Assembly: GCA_905373305.1 (NCBI GenBank)
Contig: CAJPSM010000005.1
Span: 1 to 34,695, forward strand
DNA: 34,695 nt
Reading direction: 5' to 3'
DNA from: an uncultured Streptococcus sp.
Lineage (GTDB): Bacteria > Bacillota > Bacilli > Lactobacillales > Streptococcaceae
Positions 16,741 to 25,697 of the stretch are shown in pieces. The stretch's first letter is position 1. Each line of letters opens with the position of its first letter. The notes below the pieces were generated by a model. The model did no database searches. It saw nothing but the letters and a program-made list of their open reading frames with translations, and was not told where the DNA came from. Made by a program: the position numbers and the translations under genes.

Positions 16741-19700
16741 TTAAGGCTTCAGCCCTTTAGTTGGGCTTTTGGGAAAATTTGGCGATTGCCCTCTATTTTT
16801 GGGAGGTTCATAAGGTTTTGTGTGGTGTTCAATATGCTTAACCATTTTTGAGACGGTCTGATGGATCCGTTTCATGGACTCTGCCAGCTGCTTATCATCC
16901 AACTGTGTTAGATTTTTAGTCCAGCCAGCCATGTAATCGATGGCAGCCTCACTCGTATCTAAGCCAAAATGCTTCGACACCAGGTGACTGGTCATTTCAG
17001 CTTCTAGTTCCTTACGAGGAGTTGACACATCTTCCTTGTAATGAGCGGTAAATTTGGGATTATGGAGAGTGGCATGCGCCAACTCATGAATAGTTGTCGC
17101 AATTTGTTCTCCAGGTAAATTATTAGGGTTCAGGAGAATTTTTTGTTCTCCTGGATAAAAGGCCCCTTTAGCATTTCCCAGCTCATGAACCTCATCCCGT
17201 AACAGACGAACTCCTAAAGTCCCTGCATAATCACATAGACCATCTAATACCTCTTTCGTTTTTACTTGATCAGTGTCAAACTGGTATTGACGGTTTGGCA
17301 TAGCCTTTGGATAACTCTCTGGCTTCAAGGTTGTTTGAGAAAGTTCAAACACCTTGTAAGTGGTGAACTTAGGCAGCCCTGTCTCTTGGTCTCTCTCCTG
17401 GAATTGAACCACCTTCAACTTTCCTTCCTTCAGCAAAGCTTTCTCTTGAGTGGTCGCTTCTGAAATCTTCTTGAACTTCGGATTGCCTTTACTGTTCTTA
17501 ACCTGGTTTCCCTGATCATCCAAGACGGGGATCATTTTAGCCATGAGAGGACGGAACAGAGTAATCTGTGCCTTCTCACCTGACTTCACAGACAAGCCCT
17601 GGTGAATAACTTCTTTCGTCTCACCTGTCCGCTTATTGGTGTAGGTGTTCCTGGTCTCAATGACATCTTCAGGCTTAATCCCTAATGTTTTCCCTAGTGC
17701 CTGCCACTGGTTATACGTCGCCACTGCATTGGCCCCTTGCCATTGATCCTGGATAAGCGCCACGTTTCTTGGGGAGAGCTGTGGAAATTTACTCATGAAA
17801 TCCATATACTCAGCTAAGGCTTCAGGAGAACGGGTAAACTCCCTAATTTTTTGAAAGGCAATTTCACTCAGTTCATGAGGCGAGACCAGGCTGTAATCAA
17901 TTTCTCCTGGAGACTCTTTAGCCGGGGCCACTTCTTCAGCAGCTTTCTGATTATCTGCTACAATTTCATTCACCCGTTGTTCCAGCTGGCCCTTTGTTTC
18001 CTGCTTAGGAGAGCGAAATTCTTTTTCTTCAGCAGGGGAAGCTGTCAGATCTGTTTCTGGAGTAGCAAGTGAATTTTGAGGATTGTTAGCCTCATGAGAA
18101 ATTTCTTGATTAAGAGCCAGATTTTCCAGCTGAGAAAGGACATTCTCATCAATGTTAGCTAGTATTGGTTGACCTTTTAGACGACGATAGCCCAATCCTA
18201 GCATTTGTGAAATTGGCTTAGTTTCATCACCAATATTAAATCGAACCCCCTCTTTAATCATCTCTCCCCCTGGAGCATAAATATCAAATTTGATTTTAGA
18301 AATATTAGCTTCAGTATTGTTTTTGGTTTCTTGATTAGCCTTGTATAGCTCTCTAGCAAAGTCTTGATAAGAAACTAGGCTATGTTCTTCAAATTGTAAT
18401 TTAAGATTATTCTCCTGTTCTTCTAACCACTGAAAACGTACATGATAATTATTATTATAAATATCTTCTAGGCGCCATTCTTGATAAAAACTAGAGTTTT
18501 TGTCAAGTAAACCTAATTCTTCTGCTTTGAGAACAATTGTATTAAAATCTCCTGAAGATACATCTGATAACTCTATATACTTAGCCCAAGCTTCCTTAGC
18601 CTCTTCTGGTATAGTCACACCGAGTTCTACAAAGTTGCCTACATTACGTGCGTCATCTAGTACTTGTGTAAAAATAGCTGCATCAATATTTTTTTCAACT
18701 GGAGATAATGTGGTTTTTTGTTCTTGACTTGGTTCATTTAAAGAGGACAGTTGATTTTTTAGATTATCTAACATTTCTTCTCCACCATCTGTAACGAACT
18801 CTTCATTGATTGATAACTGTTCAATTTGATTATCCCGTTCTCGATAAACACCAAGAATAACCTTTTCATCTAGCGATTTTACATTAGCTGCAAGCTCTCC
18901 CTTGAGTTTCATGAGAGAGGCAGGGATTTTTTCACCTTCAGCGTCTTTAAACAGCAACAAGAAATCTTCATCTTTTGCCTTGATAGCTTCGCTCATATTG
19001 AGATTGTGTAATTTCTCAACACTGCTCAAATCATCCAGAACAAAGGATTGTGGCTCTAAAATGTCCTGAAACATTGGAAGAACCTGCAACTTATCCTTAA
19101 TTGCATTACTGACTAGCATACTGTCATAATGACCTTGACCAGTCGCAAAATCTTCTAAGAAGTCAGCAGCTCCTTTTCCTTCTTCAAAAGGTCTAATCCC
19201 TGAAAGATGGATAAAGTTTTCTTTTAGGAAAGTTACTTGAAGAACGTTTTCCTCTCCATTATCCGCATAAACAAAACTGATTTTACTTCCAGCCAGTTCG
19301 CTTAAGTACCAAGACGCCGTGCTTTGAATTGACGGCGCATATTGATTCAAGCGCCTCAAATCAGAAGGTGTAATTGGGTGATAATTTCCTATCCGCCGTT
19401 GCACGTTATCATAATTTGTGCTAAAATGAAGGTAAGGATAGGATGATGTCGGGTGACTGGTAACAGTTTGCTCAAAGGTGCTTGTTTCAAGTACAGGTGT
19501 GGGACTGCCTTCAGCTTCTAGCTGTAAAGACCCCGTGCCACCACTGGTCCTATCAATCAAGCGCTCCTGACTTTGTTCAGGGGCTTTTTCTATGTACTCC
19601 AGTATTTGTGCATCTAAACGATCAATCTCTTTTCGGATAGACGTTGAACTATCCGCAAAATAAGCATCCCTTTCCAATATGGTACGTTTTGCGAATAACT

Positions 19701-20958
19701 TGTCTAAATCAGTCGTTATAAATCGTGACATTTCTTTTTCAAATTGCCATGCCTGTAGTTCATGGTTAATACCTAAATCTTCCCGAATTTTTTCTGCTAA
19801 TTCATCTTCCCATTTTCCATGTAATTTCCAAACTGGCTCTAATGGATTATTAGAAAAATTTTCATTTTCTACTGTTTCTACTGATAGAGCTGATAAATCA
19901 ACTAACGGTTGTTCATTCTGAGTTTTCAAGACGTCATTCCAGTCTGTTTTATCTTGTCCTTGCTTTAGTTCAGGCAAATCTACAGTAACAGCTGCTCCTT
20001 TGGCTTTCAGTTCCTCAACGAATGTTCTTCCTGCGGTATCATTATCCACCGCAAGAGTAATCATATCAGTATGTTTCCCATCCGCAAAATACTGACTGTC
20101 AATCGCTGTTTGGAGACCCTTAGCTAGTTGTTCAGGCGTCCAATTTAGCGGACGGCCTGATAATTCTGATTGAAGCTGGGCCAGATGACGACCAATCGTA
20201 GCTTCTTTAAGACCATCCATAGATACAAGCCGAACGTCTTGTAAAGTATCCTTATTGATCTCATAATAGGACATTAGATCAATTGGGCTTTCAGTGAAGA
20301 TGAGCCGATTAGGCTTTCCAATATCCACATGCAAGCCATCCATTCCATCAGAATTTCTGATAATATTTTTGGCAAAGCCACGACCCGGCCATTTATCCCG
20401 ATTTTCTTCAATGCCTTGTAGGGTAGCTCCTGTAATTTCACCTGAAGAAGTCAAGGTTTTAAAAACAACCACAGGCTCCACGCTGTTATTCAGCATCGCA
20501 TTAGCCTGGGCTAGAACACCTTTTTCTAAAAAGAAGTCAATCGTTTCATCAGAGAGACCACGATTTACTTTTAAATAATTTCTGGCTTCTACAAAGTCCT
20601 GCTCATACGGTTGAAGATGATAACGAAATGGCTCTTTTTCCCTCTCGACAGCAGTAAACTCTTTGAAGGTACCATCATTGAGATAGTCAATTGCTTGATT
20701 GAAATTGATCTCTCTAATAGTTTCTACAAGAGCAATCACATCCCCGCCTTGATGGCGGGAAAACCAATTCCACTTGTTCTTATCAGGTGAAATTACCAGA
20801 GAGTCGTGTTCTTTCCAGCGATAGTCTTTCCCATCTCGTACCAATTCCATATTCAATTCATTGGCGACATCCAGAATATCTCTGGAACGGGCAATTTCTA
20901 CTCTTTCTCGACGGCTGCGGCCACGGTTTCCTTGAGGTTGATTTGTTTCTTCTGGCAT
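16741..20958 (-). CDS. Toprim (DUF3991)-ArdC-metallopeptidase multidomain protein
   Basis: This 1405-aa protein joins several domains. Residues about 20-100 resemble a DnaG-type CHC2 domain without its cysteines (GGDVIALVE at 71-79). Residues 110-200 fit DUF3991, and 215-345 a Toprim domain with Glu223, Asp305 and Asp307 in DNDTAG. A long low-similarity middle part (about 360-1060) may be partly disordered. Residues about 1075-1215 resemble the ssDNA-binding N-domain of ArdC/LtrC proteins (SPRNVALI), and the C-terminus has a zincin site HELAH at 1291-1295 with an ELEAEM helix about 30 residues on. Such proteins are thought to act on incoming ssDNA, as primase-like or anti-restriction factors. 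AAAGGAG precedes the ATG. Confidence 0.85.
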   Translation of the reverse strand: MPEETNQPQGNRGRSRRERVEIARSRDILDVANELNMELVRDGKDYRWKEHDSLVISPDKNKWNWFSRHQGGDVIALVETIREINFNQAIDYLNDGTFKEFTAVEREKEPFRYHLQPYEQDFVEARNYLKVNRGLSDETIDFFLEKGVLAQANAMLNNSVEPVVVFKTLTSSGEITGATLQGIEENRDKWPGRGFAKNIIRNSDGMDGLHVDIGKPNRLIFTESPIDLMSYYEINKDTLQDVRLVSMDGLKEATIGRHLAQLQSELSGRPLNWTPEQLAKGLQTAIDSQYFADGKHTDMITLAVDNDTAGRTFVEELKAKGAAVTVDLPELKQGQDKTDWNDVLKTQNEQPLVDLSALSVETVENENFSNNPLEPVWKLHGKWEDELAEKIREDLGINHELQAWQFEKEMSRFITTDLDKLFAKRTILERDAYFADSSTSIRKEIDRLDAQILEYIEKAPEQSQERLIDRTSGGTGSLQLEAEGSPTPVLETSTFEQTVTSHPTSSYPYLHFSTNYDNVQRRIGNYHPITPSDLRRLNQYAPSIQSTASWYLSELAGSKISFVYADNGEENVLQVTFLKENFIHLSGIRPFEEGKGAADFLEDFATGQGHYDSMLVSNAIKDKLQVLPMFQDILEPQSFVLDDLSSVEKLHNLNMSEAIKAKDEDFLLLFKDAEGEKIPASLMKLKGELAANVKSLDEKVILGVYRERDNQIEQLSINEEFVTDGGEEMLDNLKNQLSSLNEPSQEQKTTLSPVEKNIDAAIFTQVLDDARNVGNFVELGVTIPEEAKEAWAKYIELSDVSSGDFNTIVLKAEELGLLDKNSSFYQEWRLEDIYNNNYHVRFQWLEEQENNLKLQFEEHSLVSYQDFARELYKANQETKNNTEANISKIKFDIYAPGGEMIKEGVRFNIGDETKPISQMLGLGYRRLKGQPILANIDENVLSQLENLALNQEISHEANNPQNSLATPETDLTASPAEEKEFRSPKQETKGQLEQRVNEIVADNQKAAEEVAPAKESPGEIDYSLVSPHELSEIAFQKIREFTRSPEALAEYMDFMSKFPQLSPRNVALIQDQWQGANAVATYNQWQALGKTLGIKPEDVIETRNTYTNKRTGETKEVIHQGLSVKSGEKAQITLFRPLMAKMIPVLDDQGNQVKNSKGNPKFKKISEATTQEKALLKEGKLKVVQFQERDQETGLPKFTTYKVFELSQTTLKPESYPKAMPNRQYQFDTDQVKTKEVLDGLCDYAGTLGVRLLRDEVHELGNAKGAFYPGEQKILLNPNNLPGEQIATTIHELAHATLHNPKFTAHYKEDVSTPRKELEAEMTSHLVSKHFGLDTSEAAIDYMAGWTKNLTQLDDKQLAESMKRIHQTVSKMVKHIEHHTKPYEPPKNRGQSPNFPKSPTKGLKP

Positions 20959-20976
20959 AATAGCTCCTTTCTTGTA

Positions 20977-21237
20977 TTAAAAAGGTTCACAGATCGGCTG
21001 GAAAGGTTCTTCTTCGGCCTCTAAAAACAGTTCTTTTGGCAGCTGAACCAGCTCCCCTACTGCAAGTTCTTCAAAATCCTTGGGATTGGCCTGGTAATCA
21101 ATCGTCATTTCAAGATCGGCATTTTTGCCTTGACCCTCAAAAAGGACTCGGTGAGTCTCACTATCCAGCGCTTTGACAAGCCAATCAGCTTCAAAGTCAA
21201 AGTCTTCTATTGTCACACTTGGAAAACATAGCTTCAT
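20977..21237 (-). CDS. 86-aa acidic protein with SSB-like C-terminal tip
   Basis: This is the first gene after the promoter element at 21270-21314, with AAAGGAG upstream of ATG 21237, and it lies 18 bp before the 1405-aa gene. The protein is acidic and beta-rich (VTIEDFDFEADWLVKAL, THRVLFEGQ, LEMTIDYQ), with no signal or membrane segment. The last 14 residues are EAEEEPFQPICEPF. The acidic run ending in Pro-Phe at the very C-terminus resembles the SSB docking tail, and the element's own SSB ends DEPF. I do not recognise a family. Confidence 0.78.
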   Translation of the reverse strand: MKLCFPSVTIEDFDFEADWLVKALDSETHRVLFEGQGKNADLEMTIDYQANPKDFEELAVGELVQLPKELFLEAEEEPFQPICEPF

Positions 21238-21269
21238 GATGTTTTCTCCTTTCTTTTGTTTTATTCTTC

Positions 21270-21314
21270 TAGTCTAAGGGATAATGAAAAAACTTGCTCT
21301 AACAGGACAAGTCA
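21270..21314 (-). promoter_or_regulatory. 45-bp repeated promoter element, copy 6 (86-aa/Toprim-ArdC operon)
   Basis: Minus strand: TGACTTGTCC, TGTTAGAGC and CATTATCCCTTAGACTA. It is 32 bp from ATG 21237. The relaxase-operon terminator abuts it on the upstream side. Confidence 0.75.
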
Positions 21315-21317
21315 ACA

Positions 21318-21349
21318 TAAAAAAAGCCATTGGTTGCCAATGGCTTTTA
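21318..21349 (-). terminator. terminator after the relaxase gene
   Basis: A perfect 12-bp stem, AAAAGCCATTGG and its complement with a 3-bp loop, is followed by a T run on the minus strand. It overlaps the relaxase stop. Confidence 0.85.
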
Positions 21350-23719
21350 ACGACGATTTTCACGGCGTTCTTCCTGTTCTTCTCGCTCATCACTCCTAGC
21401 TCTTTCCATAAGGGCTTTTTGACTGCTCCTTTGAGCTTGATTGAGAGAAGCTGTCAGATTTCTCATAAAGCTAGTATCAACCTTCAGGCTGCCCTGTGTT
21501 TGTTGGATGGTGCTACGTCTGTTTTGTTTTTGAGACTGGATCTGTTTTTGTACCGTCTGAAGAAGAGCTTCTTTTTGTCCCTCTTCTTCAGGTCGTAATT
21601 TACCATACAATTCTTTCAGTTTGGAAAACTCCTTTGCATTGAATTGTTTATAGACTTTGATTTGAGCTTCATCCGTGGTTTGGGCTATCTTCTGATTGGT
21701 TTTATAAATCCCATGTTTCACCTGGAAAATGGAGATTTGTGTCTCCAACTCTTCCTTGTAATCCTGCTTGGAAATAGGATAACCTTTCAGCAACATTAGG
21801 ATCCCCTCATCCTGGAGCGGTTTCAACGCTTCCAGCTCTGATTGTAGGTGTCGGATAGGAAGTTGGATAGTGCCCCTATCTGCTTTAGAAATAGGGAGAT
21901 TGACGCTCTCTACAAACTGACGGCTCAGTGATTGTTTTAGTTCCAATTCAGACTTAGACAAGCGATAGTTTGGTGTCAGCTGTAGTTCAACTAGTTTTAG
22001 TTCTGTGGCCAGTCTTTCTTGTTTTAACTGGAGAAAAGGCTGATCAGACCGTAAAGGCTGCACCTGGTGAAGAAGCTTTTGACTGACTAGTAAAGCCTTT
22101 TGACGCTCTTCTAGCTTACTTAACTTTAGAGCATAGCGAAAGGTCCCCAGCTCCTGCCTTTCTTTCTCCGTCTGATTTTCTTTCTTTTTGGCCGCATCAA
22201 CAAGCTCCTGTAGTTCAGCTGAAGAAAAGAGAGACAATTCTTTCAAAGACAGCCTTTTAGTCAGGATATTTTCTTCCATCTGTTTGATGTCGTAAACATA
22301 GCTGGTCTCAAAGCTCATTTCTCCAATCCCATTTCCATGTTTATCATACTCTTTATAGACTGGCTTTATAATTTCAATCGGCTGCATCCCTTCCTTGGGA
22401 CTGTAGCCTTTTTTCTCCCAGGCAGCTAAGGACTTTAAGTAGCTGGCTTCTGGAAACTGCTGGAGAATACGCTTTTGATTGCCTTTAGAAAAATCTGGCA
22501 AATTTTTTTCCAGCTGAACGTCTTCAATCTGCGGGGCCGCTTCTTTAAAAGAGCGTAGAATACGATTTCCTAGCCGTTCTCTCAATTCCAGTTCCCGCCG
22601 ATGGATCACACCTTCTAAGTCATAGCCTTTGGCCTGTTTTTCTGATCGTACCGTTTGGCCATTCACCTTTCGGACACGTTCATACGTTTGATTTTTTCCA
22701 GCTAAATAAGCCCTATCATAAAGTCCCAAGAAGTTTCTGGTCTCCTCCATAAACTCCTGATAAAGTTCTTTCCCTTCATTCTGTAAGTAAGAGTCAATAT
22801 ATTTATCCAGGAAAAATTTACTAACCGCAAAGTCTTTGGCATTCGAGCCATAGCGCCAATTTTTTTGGAGCGGCAAATGATTATATGCCTGCTCCAGAAA
22901 ATTTTTCTCAGCTGAAGAAGTCACCTGTTGATTATGAAAAACTTGATCAACAAGATTGGATTTTAGGTTCGCCAAAATCTGCTCTTTTCTGATGAGGCGC
23001 TTGCGAGTCTGATCATTAAGCAACCCGTGAAACACATCACTTTTCAGTTTTGAAATGGTCTTCTGCGAAAAGTTGCCTTTATACTCCATCCGCCCTCTCG
23101 GTTGATAAAAGATTTTTTCACGGGCACTTTGAAGCTCAGACAGCCCAAAATGGACGTGAATATTCTCCGTATTCAAGTGAATGTTGGCCCACCAAAAAGA
23201 AGAGTCTGACAGTCCTTCTTTAGCAATCACTTTCGGCAAGGCGTCTCTTATCACCGATTTGATAGCCTGCTGGTCAACCTGACCCGTCGCAATATCATAT
23301 AGCCCCTGTTGGGCCAAAAAGGCATTATCAAAAGAGATTACTCCCTGCCAAAGAAGGGAGCCGTTTTGACAAGCTGTTTCAAGATTTTCCTTTAGCTCAT
23401 TGACCTTGCTTCTTTGAAGATAATTCGCATCTGCTGTAAAGATAGCCGTTAGCTCCTCTGATTGATTTTCTGTCGCATAAGAACGGTTCATATAACTCAG
23501 GTAGTCTCTAAAATTGAGATTGAGTTCAGGAACCGCTGCCTGCATGGCCAAAACTTGTTCTTCAGTCAATCCTTCGATTTCTTGACGATGAGTTTCAAGA
23601 GCTAATTCTTGATCCTGTTTGACTGCTTCAGAACGGTTTGTGTAATCTACAAATCCACTATTTGCCTCCGTGTACTGCAACATAAATGTCACGGCTGGAC
23701 TGTTCATTTCCATAGGCAT
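21347..23719 (-). CDS. HUH relaxase, MobP2/MOBL-like
   Basis: This 790-aa protein nicks oriT and pilots the strand. The metal-binding HUH motif is clear: IHLNTENIHVHFGLSE around 180-195, with His181, His188 and His190. Tyrosines in FVDYTNR (Tyr26) and YLSYMNR (73-76) are the candidate nucleophiles. MobP2/MOBL relaxases, such as that of pLS20, have this N-terminal arrangement. After about residue 270 the protein is helical and charged, with long coiled-coil stretches (about 480-700) and an Arg/Glu-rich end. There is no fused helicase or primase. AAGGAG is 6 bp before the ATG. A strong terminator overlaps the stop, so it is the last gene of the DNA-processing operon. Confidence 0.88.
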   Translation of the reverse strand: MPMEMNSPAVTFMLQYTEANSGFVDYTNRSEAVKQDQELALETHRQEIEGLTEEQVLAMQAAVPELNLNFRDYLSYMNRSYATENQSEELTAIFTADANYLQRSKVNELKENLETACQNGSLLWQGVISFDNAFLAQQGLYDIATGQVDQQAIKSVIRDALPKVIAKEGLSDSSFWWANIHLNTENIHVHFGLSELQSAREKIFYQPRGRMEYKGNFSQKTISKLKSDVFHGLLNDQTRKRLIRKEQILANLKSNLVDQVFHNQQVTSSAEKNFLEQAYNHLPLQKNWRYGSNAKDFAVSKFFLDKYIDSYLQNEGKELYQEFMEETRNFLGLYDRAYLAGKNQTYERVRKVNGQTVRSEKQAKGYDLEGVIHRRELELRERLGNRILRSFKEAAPQIEDVQLEKNLPDFSKGNQKRILQQFPEASYLKSLAAWEKKGYSPKEGMQPIEIIKPVYKEYDKHGNGIGEMSFETSYVYDIKQMEENILTKRLSLKELSLFSSAELQELVDAAKKKENQTEKERQELGTFRYALKLSKLEERQKALLVSQKLLHQVQPLRSDQPFLQLKQERLATELKLVELQLTPNYRLSKSELELKQSLSRQFVESVNLPISKADRGTIQLPIRHLQSELEALKPLQDEGILMLLKGYPISKQDYKEELETQISIFQVKHGIYKTNQKIAQTTDEAQIKVYKQFNAKEFSKLKELYGKLRPEEEGQKEALLQTVQKQIQSQKQNRRSTIQQTQGSLKVDTSFMRNLTASLNQAQRSSQKALMERARSDEREEQEERRENRR

Positions 23720-23729
23720 TTACAGCTCC

Positions 23730-24203
23730 TTAATGAGAATGTTTGATGGTTTGACCCCTGGCCACATCTTCTTGAATGACATCATCAATTCTGGCCATTA
23801 GTTCGTGCTGGTTAGGATCCATCCGTGAGTGAATAGACTCTAAATCCTGCACATCAAATTCTTGCCCTTTGGTAATAGCATGAAAATTAGTCAGCTCCAA
23901 ATACTGCAATCTATTGAGCTGATTTTTCATTACTTTCAGATCCTGCTCTATATTTTCCAGCTGGTTATTTTTGGCCCCTTGAAGCTCAGCTAAACGTTGG
24001 ATATAAGGCCGAGGGCGATCAATATCAAGGAACAATTTATAGAAAGCATCCAGGGCTAATTGAATTGTTTCTGACTTATTCAATTCTGGCCCGTGTGGGG
24101 ATCCCTGATCTTGTAAATAATCAATAATCGCTGTAAATTTTTCAGCACCTTCATCTCCTAGGTATAGGCTAAACCGACGGATATTTGATTTTTTTCTTGG
24201 CAT
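23730..24203 (-). CDS. relaxase accessory protein, probable RHH/MobC-like
   Basis: This 157-aa protein lies 10 bp upstream of the relaxase gene. The N-terminus is basic (MPRKKSNIRRFSLYLG), with a strand then helices including LNKSETIQLALDAFYKLFL, a pattern compatible with a ribbon-helix-helix DNA-binding domain. Residues about 80-115 form a coiled coil (NNQLENIEQDLKVMKNQLNRL). Proteins of this kind bind oriT and help the relaxase form the relaxosome. The family assignment is from pattern and position. A MobC-type role is likely but not proven. Confidence 0.72.
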   Translation of the reverse strand: MPRKKSNIRRFSLYLGDEGAEKFTAIIDYLQDQGSPHGPELNKSETIQLALDAFYKLFLDIDRPRPYIQRLAELQGAKNNQLENIEQDLKVMKNQLNRLQYLELTNFHAITKGQEFDVQDLESIHSRMDPNQHELMARIDDVIQEDVARGQTIKHSH

Positions 24204-24224
24204 GAGTTCTCCTTTTTTGGTTCA

Positions 24225-25019
24225 TCAAGGGGCAACTTTTTGAGAGTCCCCGGTTAAATAATTGAGTTCATATCCTGGCTGGATATTGAAAATATACACG
24301 TCAAAAGAGATGGTATCATCTTCTACACTTTGGGCCTCCAGACGGATGCCCCGACACACCAATTCCACATTTTTGAAAATTGGTGTGACCCTGTAGCGGA
24401 CATGATGATTTGTTTCTTTGATATAGTTTGAGATAAAATTTTCATAGTAAAGCATAGAAGATTTTTCATCTTCAAAATTTGCATTCAGGGCCCGTGTCCC
24501 TGTGAATAGATTTTGCGGATTATCATTTTCACCACTCAACTGAAAAGCAATTAAGTGGGAACGATTGTAGAGGTAATCCGACTGACCGTTAAAATCAATC
24601 TTCTTGTTTTTCCAACCAGTCGGTGTGACGGTTGAAATATCTTCTCGCTCTTTTTTAGGCAGTAGGTCTTGACCTAACATGGCTTCAGCCACTCCTACAC
24701 GATTGAGCAGATCAAGACTGGAAAATTTTTTCCAGGTGCCTTTTTCCAAATTCAATTCTTCACTCGTAAATTGAGCTTTAGAATGAACTTCAATGACTTG
24801 ATTTTTTCCATCATAGATTTGTGATTTCAGTTCACTATTTTTAGAATGATAGGTGGATGAAATATCAGAATTTTTTTCTCCAGGTGAACCAGTAATATTG
24901 AGCTGACTTTTCAAATCATTTTGTGTAAAAAATGAGACGACCGCTTGAAAATTTTGAGGCTGTACCAGAAGGATGGCTAAAAAGATTATAGCGACAAAAA
25001 CAAATTTATTTTTCTTCAT
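24225..25019 (-). CDS. membrane-anchored or secreted DNA/RNA non-specific endonuclease (EndA/Spd-like)
   Basis: This 264-aa protein has an N-terminal hydrophobic segment (7-20) that is a signal anchor or signal peptide, then a betabeta-alpha-metal nuclease domain. The active-site region reads YLYNRSHLIAF, with His155 as general base in NRSH (EndA has DRGH), followed by NPQNLFTGTRALNANF, where Asn170 and Asn179 suit metal binding. It resembles streptococcal DNases and the EndA uptake nuclease and would work outside the cytoplasm. Its start shares one base with the stop of the 115-aa RHH gene, so it is translated with relaxosome genes. A role in clearing extracellular DNA, or acting on other DNA at mating contacts, is inferred. 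Confidence 0.85.
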   Translation of the reverse strand: MKKNKFVFVAIIFLAILLVQPQNFQAVVSFFTQNDLKSQLNITGSPGEKNSDISSTYHSKNSELKSQIYDGKNQVIEVHSKAQFTSEELNLEKGTWKKFSSLDLLNRVGVAEAMLGQDLLPKKEREDISTVTPTGWKNKKIDFNGQSDYLYNRSHLIAFQLSGENDNPQNLFTGTRALNANFEDEKSSMLYYENFISNYIKETNHHVRYRVTPIFKNVELVCRGIRLEAQSVEDDTISFDVYIFNIQPGYELNYLTGDSQKVAP

Positions 25020-25366
25020 CAGTAATCACCTGCCTGTCGTTCAGAAGTCACTGCTTTTTCGTCATTCATAAATCCAAGCCAATCAATCGTCAGCTGTTCT
25101 ACCAGTTCTTGTTTTGCACCATATCCTGATAATTTGATTTCATTCTTCAACAGCAACTCTAAAATCTGGCTCTGTTGCTTTTTAATTTCAGCCAAAGTCT
25201 CCGCAAAACGATTTTCATATAAATCTAGTCCATCGTTCATCACGACAGACTCACATTGTGAGAGCATAAATTCATTGAATGATGAATACTGATATTTGTT
25301 CGCTATGGTGTGCAGCTGCTCAAACGTATGATCTGGAATATTTCTGATTTTGATCTCCTTAGTCAT
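25019..25366 (-). CDS. ribbon-helix-helix DNA-binding protein, copy 2
   Basis: The start used is ATG 25366 (MTKEIKIRN), because GAGGTGG precedes it and because it overlaps the stop of the preceding RHH gene by 8 bp. An upstream in-frame extension to 25438 would lie wholly within that gene. The 115-aa protein has a strand (EIKIRNIP) and two helices (TFEQLHTIANKY and SFNEFMLSQCESV), as in Arc/MetJ-type RHH proteins, then a helical C-terminal half. It is a paralogue of the preceding protein, sharing the EIKIR and SFNEF blocks. It probably binds oriT or the promoter region beside it. Confidence 0.8.
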   Translation of the reverse strand: MTKEIKIRNIPDHTFEQLHTIANKYQYSSFNEFMLSQCESVVMNDGLDLYENRFAETLAEIKKQQSQILELLLKNEIKLSGYGAKQELVEQLTIDWLGFMNDEKAVTSERQAGDY

Positions 25367-25697
25367 CTCTTTCCACCTCTCCCTCGTATTCCAACCAGCG
25401 GGAAATGTGATTAGCGTATCGGGCCATTTTCGTTTCAAAATCTTGTAAAATGTCGGACTGTTTTTCTGTCAAAAACAAAACGTGGTCAGATGTCAGTTTG
25501 ATATTTTCAAGATGGGAGACGTACAAATCTTCTGCCCGATTGAATTTTCCTTTTTCAATTTTTTCACGGCACATTCCCAGCAAAAATTCATTAAATGATT
25601 TTGCCTTGGTATCTTTCGCAAGAGCTTTTAGATAATTCACCTCTTGGTGTGAAAGTCCTCGGATTTTGATTTCAACAGTTTGATTTTTGGTCGGCAT
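25359..25697 (-). CDS. ribbon-helix-helix DNA-binding protein, copy 1
   Basis: ATG 25697 (MPTKNQTVEIKIRG) is preferred because GGAGAG lies just upstream. The open frame reaches further up to 25799 but without support. The 112-aa protein has the RHH strand TVEIKIRGL, helix SHQEVNYLKALAKDT and helix SFNEFLLGMCREKI, then a C-terminal helical part. It is the first gene after the 409-bp gene-free region that I propose as oriT, the usual place for a relaxosome accessory protein or autoregulator. The pair of tandem paralogues could form homo- or heterodimers on repeated sites. Confidence 0.8.
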   Translation of the reverse strand: MPTKNQTVEIKIRGLSHQEVNYLKALAKDTKAKSFNEFLLGMCREKIEKGKFNRAEDLYVSHLENIKLTSDHVLFLTEKQSDILQDFETKMARYANHISRWLEYEGEVERDD

